The translations under genes and the position numbers were made by a program. Below, in pieces: positions 35,846-45,603 of a stretch of DNA of 64,000 nt (its first letter is position 1; the number at the start of each line of letters is the position of its first letter). Source of the stretch: Nitrospira sp. (GTDB taxonomy: Bacteria; Nitrospirota; Nitrospiria; Nitrospirales; Nitrospiraceae); NCBI GenBank assembly GCA_024998565.1, contig JACOEM010000002.1:526522-590521 (forward strand). The letters are read 5' to 3'. The notes below the pieces were generated by a model. It did not search any database. It saw only the letters and a list, made by a program, of their open reading frames with translations, and was not told the origin of the DNA.

Positions 35846-37006
35846 ATGGGCAAGGTGCTGCTTATCTCGTGGGGGGTTCCTCCGGAGACAACAGGGTCGT
35901 CCATCATAGTCGGCAATTTGGCGAAGCAGTTTGCGCGAGATGAGATGGTTGTCGCGGGGGAGAAGCCTTCCGAACGGCCCTCGGTGTTCTGGAAGGAAGA
36001 ATGGCCTGAAATCGTACATATCACTCAAGGGTGGCCGCCCACGAGACGAGGAGCCAGGTGGTGGCGGCGATTTCAGATCCCCTTCACGCTCTTCCGCTGC
36101 TTGTATCTCGCGAAGAAGCATCAATGTGCCAGTCTGCTCGTGGTGTACCCGAGCGAAGAGTTTCTCCTAGTAGGGTATCTCACGGCCAAACTAACCAAGG
36201 CCAGGCTCTATCCCTATCTACACAACACGTTTTTGGATCAATATGACCGAACCCGTTCTCGGTACCGCCTTGCGAAATGGTTGCAGTCACGAGTTTTTGA
36301 AGAAGCGGCTCATATCTTCGTGATGAGTGAAGGCATGGTCGAACTGTATCGTGAACGGTACCCGAAGGTGCGTTGCTCAGCTTTGCTTCATTCGTTTAAT
36401 GAGGACATTCCTGAGTTTGTTCCGCCGCCTGAGCCGGCCACACCTGTTCGCTTCGTCATATCCGGCAACATCAATGCCTCTTGTGCCGACGCGGCGACGC
36501 GTGTCTCAGCCGCCATAGCACAGATCGACAGTCGGTTGACGCTTTTATCTGGTACTCCAAAAGGCTATCTCAAAGAACTCGGGATTCTCCGCGACGGAGT
36601 TCACTACGAAACCGTGTCACGGGACCTTCTCCTCAGCCGTTTGAGTGAGGCGGATATCGTGATGCTCGTTCACGGTTTCACAGGCACCATGTCGAAAGAG
36701 GAGTACAGCACGATTTTCCCCACGAAGACGATTGAGTACCTCATCTGCGGACGTCCGATACTGGCTCATACTCCTCCTAACAGCTATCTGACGCGGTTTC
36801 TGCGCAGGCATCAATGTGCGCTGGTTGTCGATACCGCCGACGAAGAGGCCATTCTCACTGCCGTTCGACGCCTGCGCGATGACGCTGACTTGCGCGCATC
36901 TCTGGTTCGGAACGCCCTGCAGACTGCGAAGCTGTTCCGTGCTCCGGTGGTGGCAGCTGGCCTCCGCACCATTCTTGAGAAAAACGACAGAGGGCTTTTC
37001 CAGTGA
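35846..37006 (+). CDS. Glycosyltransferase, GT-B fold
   Basis: 386 residues. The N-terminus 'LLISWGVPPETTGSSII' is typical of GT-B transferases, and the donor-binding part shows 'IFPTKTIEYLICGRPILAHT' with the glutamate that contacts the nucleotide sugar. The stop overlaps the next start (GTGA), tying it to the polymerase-like gene. Its donor cannot be read from sequence. Confidence 0.8.
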   Translation: MGKVLLISWGVPPETTGSSIIVGNLAKQFARDEMVVAGEKPSERPSVFWKEEWPEIVHITQGWPPTRRGARWWRRFQIPFTLFRCLYLAKKHQCASLLVVYPSEEFLLVGYLTAKLTKARLYPYLHNTFLDQYDRTRSRYRLAKWLQSRVFEEAAHIFVMSEGMVELYRERYPKVRCSALLHSFNEDIPEFVPPPEPATPVRFVISGNINASCADAATRVSAAIAQIDSRLTLLSGTPKGYLKELGILRDGVHYETVSRDLLLSRLSEADIVMLVHGFTGTMSKEEYSTIFPTKTIEYLICGRPILAHTPPNSYLTRFLRRHQCALVVDTADEEAILTAVRRLRDDADLRASLVRNALQTAKLFRAPVVAAGLRTILEKNDRGLFQ

Positions 37007-38289
37007 CCGCCACGATACAGCCCGTAGTCTGGAGAAACGCCGGAATCGGCGTCCCCACGACCGGCCTTGAAAAGTGCCTGATCCTGCTAACCATTGTCGC
37101 CTTGCCGACCGAAAACCATTTCCTGTTCATTCCCGGGTTCAGCCTTCAATTTATTCTGTTCGGGGTCATTGCCGCCTATGTTGGGTTGAATCGATTCCCC
37201 GAACTCCTGAGGACGGTCGGGCACCCGGCATTGATAGCTGCCTACCTCTTCCTCATTGTCGGTTTCCTGCTGGAATGGACTCACGATTATGCGAGTTACC
37301 ACGAATTAACCCGGGTCATTCAGATGGTCATCGGGGCGATCCTGCTGGCATCCCTCTGCAGAGATCTTCCGGCCCTCAGGATGGCCTGTTATGGGTATCT
37401 GGCGGCTGGATTGTGGTTGTCGATCCTTTTGTTTTTGACCTCCTATGGAACCCTCAACGCAGCGACCGCTTCCGATTTCCAGCAGGCCTCTCAACTCCGC
37501 GCTATGGCGTTCGAAGATAACCCGCTGCAAGCCAATTTAAATAACATGGCCTTCGGCGCAGCGCAGGCGGCAGTTGTCGCACTGTCCTGGGGATTGGTCA
37601 CACGCAGCATAATTCCGAGGGGATTCTTCATCGCGGCGGGCGTGTTGTGCATGATTGGTGCGTTCTTACCTCTTTCCAGAAGCGGTGTCGTGATCGCCAT
37701 CGCTTCCTGCGCGACGGTGATGTATGCCTTCGGCCTCCGGCATGGGAAGGGAATTCTCATCGCCATCCTCCTGTTGGGGGCAGTTCTGATGTGGGTCCCC
37801 CAGGCCGTCTGGTCTCGCATGTCCTTCACCTTTGAGCAACACGAAGGTAAGACCGAAGGCCGCGCACGCGTGTATGGGGTGGCTATCGATCGGTTTCCTG
37901 ACTACTTTCTTACAGGGGTTGGTGCAGGCAATTTCTACTCGCATTGGGGGCAACGAACCGAACTCGTCAGTGACAGTGGTCGTGTGAGCGGGGTGCACAA
38001 CTGTTTCATGCAGGTCACGATCTACTGGGGCATCTTGGGAGTGACGGCGTTCATTTTGGTCTTCTGGCAGGCTTATCGCTGCTTGCCCCGCCATTCCAAT
38101 CGAGAAGCGGCTGCCTTGGCCCTCGTTGGGATCGGCGTCTCCATCATGCTGTTTTCCATGGTGAGCCATAACATTTATGCAAAGGAATTTACGCTGGCCT
38201 TCGGATTGCTGGTCGGCGCTCATACCTGGATATGGCCGCAAGGCATCGTCTACCCACTATCCGGCATGAGACAACAAACTTCTGGCTAG
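37003..38289 (+). CDS. O-antigen polymerase/ligase-family membrane protein (Wzy/WaaL type)
   Basis: 428 residues with about ten hydrophobic helices, including a hydrophobic pair after residue 60. The large loop contains 'GVGAGNFYSHWG' and 'SGVHNCFMQVTIYWGILGV', the Wzy/ligase signature around a conserved histidine. Such proteins polymerise repeat units or ligate a glycan to its carrier in the periplasm. The start is a GTG inside the previous stop. With the Wzt tail at the window edge, both polymerase-type and ABC-type glycan systems are represented here. Confidence 0.85.
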   Translation: MTATIQPVVWRNAGIGVPTTGLEKCLILLTIVALPTENHFLFIPGFSLQFILFGVIAAYVGLNRFPELLRTVGHPALIAAYLFLIVGFLLEWTHDYASYHELTRVIQMVIGAILLASLCRDLPALRMACYGYLAAGLWLSILLFLTSYGTLNAATASDFQQASQLRAMAFEDNPLQANLNNMAFGAAQAAVVALSWGLVTRSIIPRGFFIAAGVLCMIGAFLPLSRSGVVIAIASCATVMYAFGLRHGKGILIAILLLGAVLMWVPQAVWSRMSFTFEQHEGKTEGRARVYGVAIDRFPDYFLTGVGAGNFYSHWGQRTELVSDSGRVSGVHNCFMQVTIYWGILGVTAFILVFWQAYRCLPRHSNREAAALALVGIGVSIMLFSMVSHNIYAKEFTLAFGLLVGAHTWIWPQGIVYPLSGMRQQTSG

Positions 38290-38404
38290 CGAACCTCATA
38301 AAGATCCGATTGCCTTTCCGTCGTTTGTAACGGGCAGGCGCGCATGGCACATTCGTCGTCTCCTTCCACGCCTGTCCGAGTCGCACACTCATTAAGCCGG
38401 TTTC

Positions 38405-39493
38405 ATGCAACCTCGAATCCTTTACCTCATAGGTCAGCTACGGCTGGGCGGATACGAGCGGCAACTCTATTATCTGCTCCAGGCCATTGATCGTCAGCGG
38501 TACAGGCCTGCCGTGGCGGTGTGGAATGCCGCGCAGGGCACCGCTTTTGCGGAAAAAATCAAGGCCCTGGGGGTCCCCCTCTATACATTTTCGGAGCACC
38601 TTGCCGTCCACGAAAAAATGATGGCGCTGCGCCGGTTGGTGAAGGCACTCGCTCCGGAAGTCGTACATTCGTACAGCTTCTATACGAATTTTCCAGCCTG
38701 GTGGTGCACCCTCGGCACCGATATGATTTCCATCGGATCCATCCGAAACAATTTTCTGAGTGATCGCCAGCAAGCCGGCAATATCTTGGGACGCTTGAGC
38801 GCGCGCTGGCCATCGATTCAGATCTGTAACAGTCTTGCGGCCAAGCAAGCGGTCGCTGAGGCGGCGGGTCCGTTCAAACCTTCACGATTGAGTGTGGTGC
38901 CTAACGGACTGGATATTGAGAACTTCAAAGCGATATCAGATCTTCCTCGGAGACCGCAATTGCTTGCTATAGGCAGACTCTATCCCCAAAAACGTTGGGA
39001 CCGGCTCGTGGCCGCCGTTGCCGAGGTTCACAACAGAGGGCTCTCTTTCCGTGTTTGCCATGCCGGTGAAGGGCCGTTGCGTCAGGCGTTGGAAGATCAA
39101 GCCAGGCGCTTGGGGGTTCATCACTTGATCGAATTTTTGGGCGTCCGGCAAGACATTCCGAACTTGTTGGCGCAGTCGACCTTCCTGGTCCACACGGCTG
39201 ATGAAGAGGGATGCCCGAATGTCGTCATGGAAGCGATGGCCTGCGCCCGCGCCGTCGTCGCCACCGATGCAGGCCATTGTCCGGCCCTCGTAGAGCATGG
39301 AAAGACAGGATTTGTCGTCAAGAGGGGAGACGATCGCAATCTCGCAGACTGCATTGCGAGATTGGTCGAACATCCTGATTTGGCCATCAGCATGGGACAG
39401 GCCGGACGTGTGAAGATTGAACAAGAGTTCGGGCTCAACCAACTGGTCGATCGTACGGTCCGCACATACGCAGAGGCCGGTTGGAAAGGCTAG
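38405..39493 (+). CDS. Glycosyltransferase family 4
   Basis: 362 residues. 'LIGQLRLGGYERQLYYLL' is the GT4 start; 'LLAIGRLYPQKRWDRLVAAV' and 'EEGCPNVVMEAMACARAVVATDAG' form the donor site with the E-x7-E motif. GT4 enzymes are retaining transferases that use UDP-, GDP- or ADP-sugars. A 115-base gap separates it from the polymerase gene. The donor sugar is not determined. Confidence 0.88.
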   Translation: MQPRILYLIGQLRLGGYERQLYYLLQAIDRQRYRPAVAVWNAAQGTAFAEKIKALGVPLYTFSEHLAVHEKMMALRRLVKALAPEVVHSYSFYTNFPAWWCTLGTDMISIGSIRNNFLSDRQQAGNILGRLSARWPSIQICNSLAAKQAVAEAAGPFKPSRLSVVPNGLDIENFKAISDLPRRPQLLAIGRLYPQKRWDRLVAAVAEVHNRGLSFRVCHAGEGPLRQALEDQARRLGVHHLIEFLGVRQDIPNLLAQSTFLVHTADEEGCPNVVMEAMACARAVVATDAGHCPALVEHGKTGFVVKRGDDRNLADCIARLVEHPDLAISMGQAGRVKIEQEFGLNQLVDRTVRTYAEAGWKG

Positions 39494-39565
39494 ACCAGAC
39501 CTAGCCCATGGCTACAGGCCCCTATCGTAGAACCCCGAAACGATCAAGCTAAGGAACGATCGAAG

Positions 39566-41494
39566 ATGTGTGGAATTGCCGGATGGTTAGGGTCCGTTAC
39601 CGATGGGCAGCAGTCTGCCACGCGGATGGCGCGGGCGTTGAGGCACCGCGGACCGGACAGTCAGGGGATTCGATCCTGGCCGGAAGCGACGCTCGTCCAT
39701 ACGCGACTCAGCATCATCGATTTGTCTCCGACCGGCGCCCAGCCGATTGCGAATCAAGACGAAACGGTGTGGGCCGTCTTCAACGGCGAAATCTACAATC
39801 ATCGTGAGCTTCGCCGCGAGCTCGAGTCCCGAGGGCATGTATTCAGAGGGCGGTCGGATTCTGAAGTTCTGCCGCATTTGTACCAGGAAGAAGGTCCGGG
39901 GTTCGTCTCCAGGCTGCGCGGGATGTTCTCTCTGGCGATTTTCGATACTCGTGCAAAAACGTTGCTCCTGGCACGGGATCGTTTCGGCATCAAACCACTC
40001 TTTTATGCGCAGGCTCCGCACCGGCTGGCCTTCGCCAGCGAGATCAATGCACTCCTCACCTTGCCGGGGGTCGATGACCGGCCTGACCGGCAAGCCCTGT
40101 ATGATTTCGCCGCCCTCTTATATATTCCTGCGCCGGAAACCTTCTATAGGGGCATTCGCGCGCTCCAGGCGGGGGAAGTGTTGGAGGCGAGGCTGAACCA
40201 CGACGGAATATCATGGAAAACGCGCACCTTTCATCAGTGGGCCATCGCTCCCGATCCGGCCATCACCGCGACGCAAGCCGTCGACCGCACAGACGCCTTG
40301 CTGACGACCGCCGTTCAGCGGCAGATGGAAAGCGACGTGCCGCTCGGCGCGCTGCTCAGCGGAGGTATCGACTCGTCCCTCGTCAGCGCTGCCGCTCAAG
40401 AAGCGGCGACCAGATCCCTGCACACCTTCAACGTACGCTTCTCCGAACAGGAGTACGACGAGACCTGGGCTGCAGTGGCGGTCGCACAACATATCGGCAG
40501 TGACCATACCACATTGGACATGGATGATGTTCGAGGAACCTGGGAGCATGTCACCGGCCTTCTCCAGCACGCCGGCCAGCCCTTTGCCGACACCTCGCTC
40601 TTTGCGGCTCATGCCGTGTGCCGGCTGATGCGACAACATGTGACAGTGGCCCTGTCCGGAGACGGAGGGGATGAAGCATTCGGGGGCTATAACACGTTTT
40701 GGCAAATCGCCAGGATCGCGCGATTGCAACTGTTGCCGGCGCCCCTGTTGCATGCGGCATCCCTTCTACTCACGCCCGCGGCCGGATTGGGGCTGGTTCC
40801 GCACAGGCTGCTGCACCGGCTGCGAGAGTTCGAGAATGCCGACGATATCTCCGTGATGCAGAATCTCTTTTCCTGGACCCGTGAAGACGAACACCGCCGT
40901 CTCTGTCTCGATGAGGGGAAACAGCTGCCCATCCGGCGATTTTTCGAACCGAAGCTGGACATCCGTCTTCCCCGAGGCGCATCTCGCCTGGAGCGATTGT
41001 CCGCGGCCACCACAGAAACCAATCTCCGGCTGGTGCTTCCCAACGATTTCCTCTTCAAGGTCGACACGGCCAGTATGAAGGAAAGTTTGGAAATTCGAGT
41101 GCCGATGTTGGACGAAGACCTCTTCGCGTTCGGGCTCACACTTCCGCATCGCCTCAAGGTGAGCGGCAGGACAGGCAAGCTGGTCTTGCGTGGCGTGGCC
41201 GACCGGCGCCTCCCGCCGGCTGTGGCTCGGAAACCAAAGTGGGGCTTCTCCATTCCCATCGACACCTGGGTCGATGCGTCCTTTAAGACTCGCGTCAGGG
41301 AGACACTTCTCGGGCGGACGAGCCGGTTGCCTGAGGTCTTCCGTGCAGAAACCTATCGCCCCATCATTGAAGCCTTCTGTAGCGGTCAACTCCATCCCGA
41401 CATGTCACGGCAGGGTCTGTACCAAAGGGTCGTCATGCTCCTGTCCGTCCACCTTGCGTTAAGCAGCAAGTCCCATCCAACAGCGCTCGACTGA
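39566..41494 (+). CDS. asnB: Glutamine-dependent asparagine synthetase-like amidotransferase (second copy)
   Basis: 642 residues. Starts Met-Cys-Gly-Ile, so Cys2 is the glutaminase nucleophile. 'RALRHRGPDSQG', 'AVFNGEIYNH' and the ATP loop 'LLSGGIDSSLVSA' are intact, as is 'LSGDGGDEAFGGY'. Longer than the copy at 19451 and closer in form to the AsnB proteins of exosortase/PEP-CTERM loci, which are thought to amidate a sugar acid or protein. Having two copies in one locus argues for two different acceptors. Confidence 0.9.
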   Translation: MCGIAGWLGSVTDGQQSATRMARALRHRGPDSQGIRSWPEATLVHTRLSIIDLSPTGAQPIANQDETVWAVFNGEIYNHRELRRELESRGHVFRGRSDSEVLPHLYQEEGPGFVSRLRGMFSLAIFDTRAKTLLLARDRFGIKPLFYAQAPHRLAFASEINALLTLPGVDDRPDRQALYDFAALLYIPAPETFYRGIRALQAGEVLEARLNHDGISWKTRTFHQWAIAPDPAITATQAVDRTDALLTTAVQRQMESDVPLGALLSGGIDSSLVSAAAQEAATRSLHTFNVRFSEQEYDETWAAVAVAQHIGSDHTTLDMDDVRGTWEHVTGLLQHAGQPFADTSLFAAHAVCRLMRQHVTVALSGDGGDEAFGGYNTFWQIARIARLQLLPAPLLHAASLLLTPAAGLGLVPHRLLHRLREFENADDISVMQNLFSWTREDEHRRLCLDEGKQLPIRRFFEPKLDIRLPRGASRLERLSAATTETNLRLVLPNDFLFKVDTASMKESLEIRVPMLDEDLFAFGLTLPHRLKVSGRTGKLVLRGVADRRLPPAVARKPKWGFSIPIDTWVDASFKTRVRETLLGRTSRLPEVFRAETYRPIIEAFCSGQLHPDMSRQGLYQRVVMLLSVHLALSSKSHPTALD

Positions 41495-41571
41495 ACTGCC
41501 GCCGCTTGGCCCCCCCACAGCCTGTTTCTCTAGATGCTTCTGAATACGGTCTGGATAAGAAGGAGATCAGG

Positions 41572-42567
41572 ATGGCTTTCGAATTTACGATGGACCCGGT
41601 AGCGCGAATTCGCCTGGCCAAGACGGGTTTCGATCCCGCCTCAATCCCTCATGAATACTGTTACTCCTGCGACCTCTGCGGGTGGCAGGTTTTCCGGACC
41701 GTCTCACACATTGATCGCTATGGTTTCCCTGCCAGGTATCAAATGTGTGAGGGGTGCGGTCTAGTCTTCCAGAATCCGCGCCCGACTGCCAAGGGATACG
41801 CAGAGTTTTATGAAAAATGGTATCGGCCCCTGGTTGCGGCACTCAAAGGACAGCCTCAGGATGAAGAAGCACTATTACCGGACCAGAGAGCCTATGCGGC
41901 CAAGCTGGTGAGGTTTCTTCAACCGCATCTGCAGGCTGCAGAGATCTCTTTCAGTGTGGATCTAGGGGGCAGCACTGGATGCGTTGCGAGGGCTGTTCAG
42001 GACACGCTCGGTGGAAAGTGCCTGGTCGTAGATCCGTCGCCTTCCGAATTGAGGGGAGCCCGGAAATTAGGATTGGAATGCGAAGAAGGACTGGCCGAGC
42101 AGTGGAATCCACAGGACCGAAGATTTGACCTGGCACTCATTTGTCGCTCAGTCGACCATCTCCTTTCAATTTCCAGCGTGTTAGCCAAAGTTGCTCATTG
42201 CCTCAAGCCCGGCGGTTTTCTGTTTGTCGATCCCGTAGACTTCGAGAGCTGGGCGAGGACCATGTATGATTACCGTAAGCTCCTCAAGATGGATCACGTC
42301 TATTACCTATCCGATGAAACGATGCGACTATACCTCAGAGCCGCAGGCTTTGAGATTGTCGCCAGCGATTTTGGCGACGGCACCCATATCAGCTACCTGA
42401 CTCGCTGCACAGGGAAAATTCTGAAGCCGGTCCATGAAACAGACTACGCGTACGAAACCGGTCGGATGTTGCGAGCGCGCCTGGTCAAACCGATGCCACC
42501 GTCTTACCCGGTGGATCCGCTGACGCGCCTCGTAAGACTTGCGCGGCAATTAATCCTGACTGGGTAG
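41572..42567 (+). CDS. Zinc-ribbon class I SAM methyltransferase (third copy)
   Basis: 331 residues from the ATG at 41572, chosen because AAGGAGAT lies at good spacing; a TTG further up lacks one. Two Cys pairs (CDLC and CEGC) occur near residues 27 and 55. The SAM-binding region reads 'SVDLGGSTGCVARAV', a variant of the usual DxGxGxG, and 'HCLKPGGFLFVDPVD' follows. It may methylate a glycan sugar. The altered motif I could lower SAM affinity. Confidence 0.75.
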   Translation: MAFEFTMDPVARIRLAKTGFDPASIPHEYCYSCDLCGWQVFRTVSHIDRYGFPARYQMCEGCGLVFQNPRPTAKGYAEFYEKWYRPLVAALKGQPQDEEALLPDQRAYAAKLVRFLQPHLQAAEISFSVDLGGSTGCVARAVQDTLGGKCLVVDPSPSELRGARKLGLECEEGLAEQWNPQDRRFDLALICRSVDHLLSISSVLAKVAHCLKPGGFLFVDPVDFESWARTMYDYRKLLKMDHVYYLSDETMRLYLRAAGFEIVASDFGDGTHISYLTRCTGKILKPVHETDYAYETGRMLRARLVKPMPPSYPVDPLTRLVRLARQLILTG

Positions 42568-42673
42568 GCTGTGCCTGGTCTCAGTCCTCTCCCTATTAAT
42601 GCGGGCGTGCTCGCACACATCCCGCCGAACCGATAGAGTTTTTCCCTTAGAGCAAGGGAAAGGGATACGTGCG

Positions 42674-43489
42674 ATGCGTGTTGTTTGCTTGATGTACCAC
42701 GACATCATTGATCCCAATGCGCTTGAGGGAAGCGGATTTTCCGACAACTTCGGCAATCGATACGCCGTTGAACGAACGGAGTTCCAAGCTCACATGGCTG
42801 CCTTGAGCAAGCATTTGCCGGGAGGGCCGTCACTGGTTCCAGATGTCCTCCAGGCCTGGCCCGGGACTCCTTCCGTGATGTTGACCTTCGATGACGGAGG
42901 GATGAGCGCCTATACCACGGTCATGGATATATTGGAGCAATACCGATGGAAAGCCCATTTCTTTGTCGTGACGGACTTGATCGGAAAACCCCGGTTCATG
43001 ACACGAGAGCACATTCGGACATTGAGAAGCAGGGGGCATGTTATCGGTAGCCATTCCTGCTCCCATCCGTCGATGCTGTCCTCGCAAGGTCCCGGCACGA
43101 TACTCAGAGAGTGGAGCGACAGCGTGAAATACCTCTCGGACATCCTCGGCGAGGAGGTAACCACGGCATCCATTCCAGGCGGCTATTATTCTCAAGAAGT
43201 CGCGGAAGCCGCTTCCTTTGCCGGCATTCGCGCCATCTTTACCAGCGAACCCACCGGACGTAGCCACATGGTCGAAAACGCCAGGGTTTTCGGGCGTTAT
43301 GTGATCCGGCGTGGGACGACCCCTGAACGACAGGCCCGACTTATCCAAGGCCGCTACCTGATCCGAACAAGCGAACATGTGTCCTGGATGATGAGGAAAC
43401 TCGCCAAGATAGTCGGCGGAAAAAAATACCTTAAGCTGAGAGCACTGGCCGCACAACGTTTACAGAGGTCGCGGGTATTTGCTGGGTAA
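42674..43489 (+). CDS. Polysaccharide deacetylase (NodB/CE4 family)
   Basis: 271 residues. The NodB motif 'VMLTFDDGGMSAY' holds the metal and catalytic Asp pair, and 'GSHSCSHPSML' supplies the HxxxH metal site. It would remove acetyl groups from N-acetylated sugars of the glycan or its intermediates, in the periplasm or cytoplasm; no signal peptide is visible, and 'MRVVCLMYHDII' starts the catalytic fold. AGGGAAAGGGA lies before the chosen ATG. Confidence 0.87.
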   Translation: MRVVCLMYHDIIDPNALEGSGFSDNFGNRYAVERTEFQAHMAALSKHLPGGPSLVPDVLQAWPGTPSVMLTFDDGGMSAYTTVMDILEQYRWKAHFFVVTDLIGKPRFMTREHIRTLRSRGHVIGSHSCSHPSMLSSQGPGTILREWSDSVKYLSDILGEEVTTASIPGGYYSQEVAEAASFAGIRAIFTSEPTGRSHMVENARVFGRYVIRRGTTPERQARLIQGRYLIRTSEHVSWMMRKLAKIVGGKKYLKLRALAAQRLQRSRVFAG

Positions 43490-43529
43490 TGTTTTCTTGA
43501 GCAACACCGACAAGGTTCCGTCTCACCCC

Positions 43530-44546
43530 ATGCGTGTGTTAATGGTCATCGCGCCAACGCCCGGCACCGATTTGCCGACCGTCTGGGCCAAACGCCAGAT
43601 CGACTCGCTGAACGCTCTCGGCGTCGTCGTCGACACCTATGTCTTCCACAACCGACGTTCCCTCTTGGGACTGATCAAGGGTGGCCTGGCTCTGCGGCGA
43701 AAGGCTCGTAATTTTGATGCCGATCTTGTGCATGTCCATTTTGGAGCGGCCCAAGCGGTTGCAGGAGTGCTCTGTGCGGGTAAGCCTGTGATTCTTTCGT
43801 TTTGTGGAAGTGACCTCCTTGGCAACTACGATGAGCAGGGACGCAGAACCTGGTCGGGCATCCTGTCCGGTGTTCTCTCCCGCCTGGGAGCCTTCGGCTG
43901 TCGTCGAGCGATCGCAAAGAGCGAGGAACTCAAACAGGCCCTTTGGTTGACGCAATTGCGGCAGAAGTGCGCGGTTATTCCAAACGGGGTCGATCTCGAT
44001 GTATTTCAGCCCATCGCTCAGGCAACGGCACGCGCGAAGCTCGGGTGGAATCATGAGGATCCAGTGGTCCTGTTCATGGATCGAAAGGGCGCCTGGGTCA
44101 AGGACCCGGAGCTTGCGCATGCCGCCTATAGGGAGGCACAAAAGACGGTGCCTTCGCTCAGGATGTACGTCCTGGAACATGAGCCTGCTGAACGTATGCC
44201 GCTATTTTTTTGTGCGGCTGATGCGCTGTTACTCACGTCCCGGCATGAAGGATCCAACAACACGGTCAAAGAGGCCCTCGCATGTAATCTCCCGGTCGTC
44301 GCCACTGCCTGCGGCGATACGCCGGAGAGATTGCAGGGCGTAGCGTGGTCCTACATCTGCTCGCGCGACGCATGCGAGCTCGGCGAACGACTTGCCGCCA
44401 TCGCGACCACGCGAGAGAGAAGTAATGGTCGTCAGAATGTTCACGACCTCGCAATCGATCACGTCGCCCTTCGGATAAAAATGCTCTACGAAGAGGCTCT
44501 AGTTGGCCGTCAGGACCGTGGAGCGCTGAGGGTGCACTGTGAGTGA
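43530..44546 (+). CDS. Glycosyltransferase family 4 (second GT4)
   Basis: 338 residues. 'VLMVIAPTPGTDLPTVWAKRQ' starts the GT-B fold; 'PNGVDLDVFQP' and 'LLTSRHEGSNNTVKEALACNLP' are the acceptor and donor signatures with the E-x7-E pair. The start is uncertain: the frame is also open from a TTG at 43479 that overlaps the deacetylase end. ATG at 43530 was chosen because it begins a typical GT4 N-terminus. The sugar it transfers is unknown. Confidence 0.83.
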   Translation: MRVLMVIAPTPGTDLPTVWAKRQIDSLNALGVVVDTYVFHNRRSLLGLIKGGLALRRKARNFDADLVHVHFGAAQAVAGVLCAGKPVILSFCGSDLLGNYDEQGRRTWSGILSGVLSRLGAFGCRRAIAKSEELKQALWLTQLRQKCAVIPNGVDLDVFQPIAQATARAKLGWNHEDPVVLFMDRKGAWVKDPELAHAAYREAQKTVPSLRMYVLEHEPAERMPLFFCAADALLLTSRHEGSNNTVKEALACNLPVVATACGDTPERLQGVAWSYICSRDACELGERLAAIATTRERSNGRQNVHDLAIDHVALRIKMLYEEALVGRQDRGALRVHCE

Positions 44547-44628
44547 TTCTCCGTCTCTTCCCCCTCATCCGAGATCCGCTGAGAGGATGCTGAGTCGTAG
44601 TCGGTTTCTGTGCGAGAGGCGCTGTTGA

Positions 44629-45603
44629 ATGGCCGACTCACTTGTCCAACGTGCTACACCCATGAACAATGTATCCCCAATCGGTGCTGCATCGACGACC
44701 TGTACCCTGGACGGGTATGCTTCGGCGCTGGCGAGGAGCGGAAGACGGCTGCTGCCTGGATTGCCTGGCACTTTCTGGGTCAGGTACGAATCGTACGCCA
44801 TGATGCGGGTTCCAACTTTTGCGCTGACGCCACCTTCCGGTGATGAGCTGCACGACATCCTGCGACACAGCCGGTCTGCCGTGGCTAGTTATCTGCTTGA
44901 ACCGGACGAGTCCCACCAGGCAAATGCCTGCCTGTATATTTGCAACAACAGATCCTACTGTCTTGAGAATCTCAGCGTCGCAGGCCGGCGGGATGCCAGA
45001 CGGGCCGGTAGGAGCCTTCGGATAGAGTTTGTGGATTGGCCGACGGTAATGGCTCACGGCTTCACAGCTTTCAGTGAGACCCGCACTCGCGTGGGACTGC
45101 CAGATGGTACGGTCGAGCAGTTCCAGAGTCGATTTCACCAGTTTTCACTCAATCCCTTTCACTGTGCCGTTGGGGCGTGGCAAGACGATTCCCTAGTGGC
45201 GTTCATGACTCTGGTCGTCGTTGACGATTGGGTCGAGATCGAAGGCAGCTTCTCAGCCGATAACTCTCGAACCTCGTGCCCGAACGATGGTCTGGCCCAC
45301 TTCGTTCTCAGTCACTTTCTGATCAAGCGTCGTTTCAATACGGTCAGTTATGGTCTCAGCTCCATTCAGGACGCACAGCAAACAATAGGGCTGCACAGCT
45401 ATAAGAAGAAAGTCGGCTTCGATGCCAAGCCGGTGCACAGAGCATTTGTCCTGCATCCGCTCCTGCGTCCTTTCGCCAATCCGCTGATATTACGCGGGGC
45501 GAGAATGGTCACTAAAATGTTGCCGCAGAATCGAATGATAAAAAAAGCCAGTGGCGTCTTGGTGACGCTGCTGGAGAATAGTCCCACTTCCTTAATGTCG
45601 TAG
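44629..45603 (+). CDS. GNAT/FemAB-like acyltransferase
   Basis: 324 residues. The C-terminal half ('FHCAVGAWQDDSLVAFMTL', 'EIEGSFSADNS', 'SYGLSSIQDAQ') looks like the GNAT fold of FemAB-related proteins; the N-terminal 60 residues are poorly structured and may not all be translated. No catalytic residue can be assigned. It resembles the gene at 511 in role but not closely in sequence. Other options are an unrelated transferase of unknown function. Confidence 0.5.
   Translation: MADSLVQRATPMNNVSPIGAASTTCTLDGYASALARSGRRLLPGLPGTFWVRYESYAMMRVPTFALTPPSGDELHDILRHSRSAVASYLLEPDESHQANACLYICNNRSYCLENLSVAGRRDARRAGRSLRIEFVDWPTVMAHGFTAFSETRTRVGLPDGTVEQFQSRFHQFSLNPFHCAVGAWQDDSLVAFMTLVVVDDWVEIEGSFSADNSRTSCPNDGLAHFVLSHFLIKRRFNTVSYGLSSIQDAQQTIGLHSYKKKVGFDAKPVHRAFVLHPLLRPFANPLILRGARMVTKMLPQNRMIKKASGVLVTLLENSPTSLMS

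Noticed and set aside
38345-38360. Sigma-54-like TGGCAC box before the GT4 gene
   Set aside because: The -12 element has GT instead of the invariant GC.
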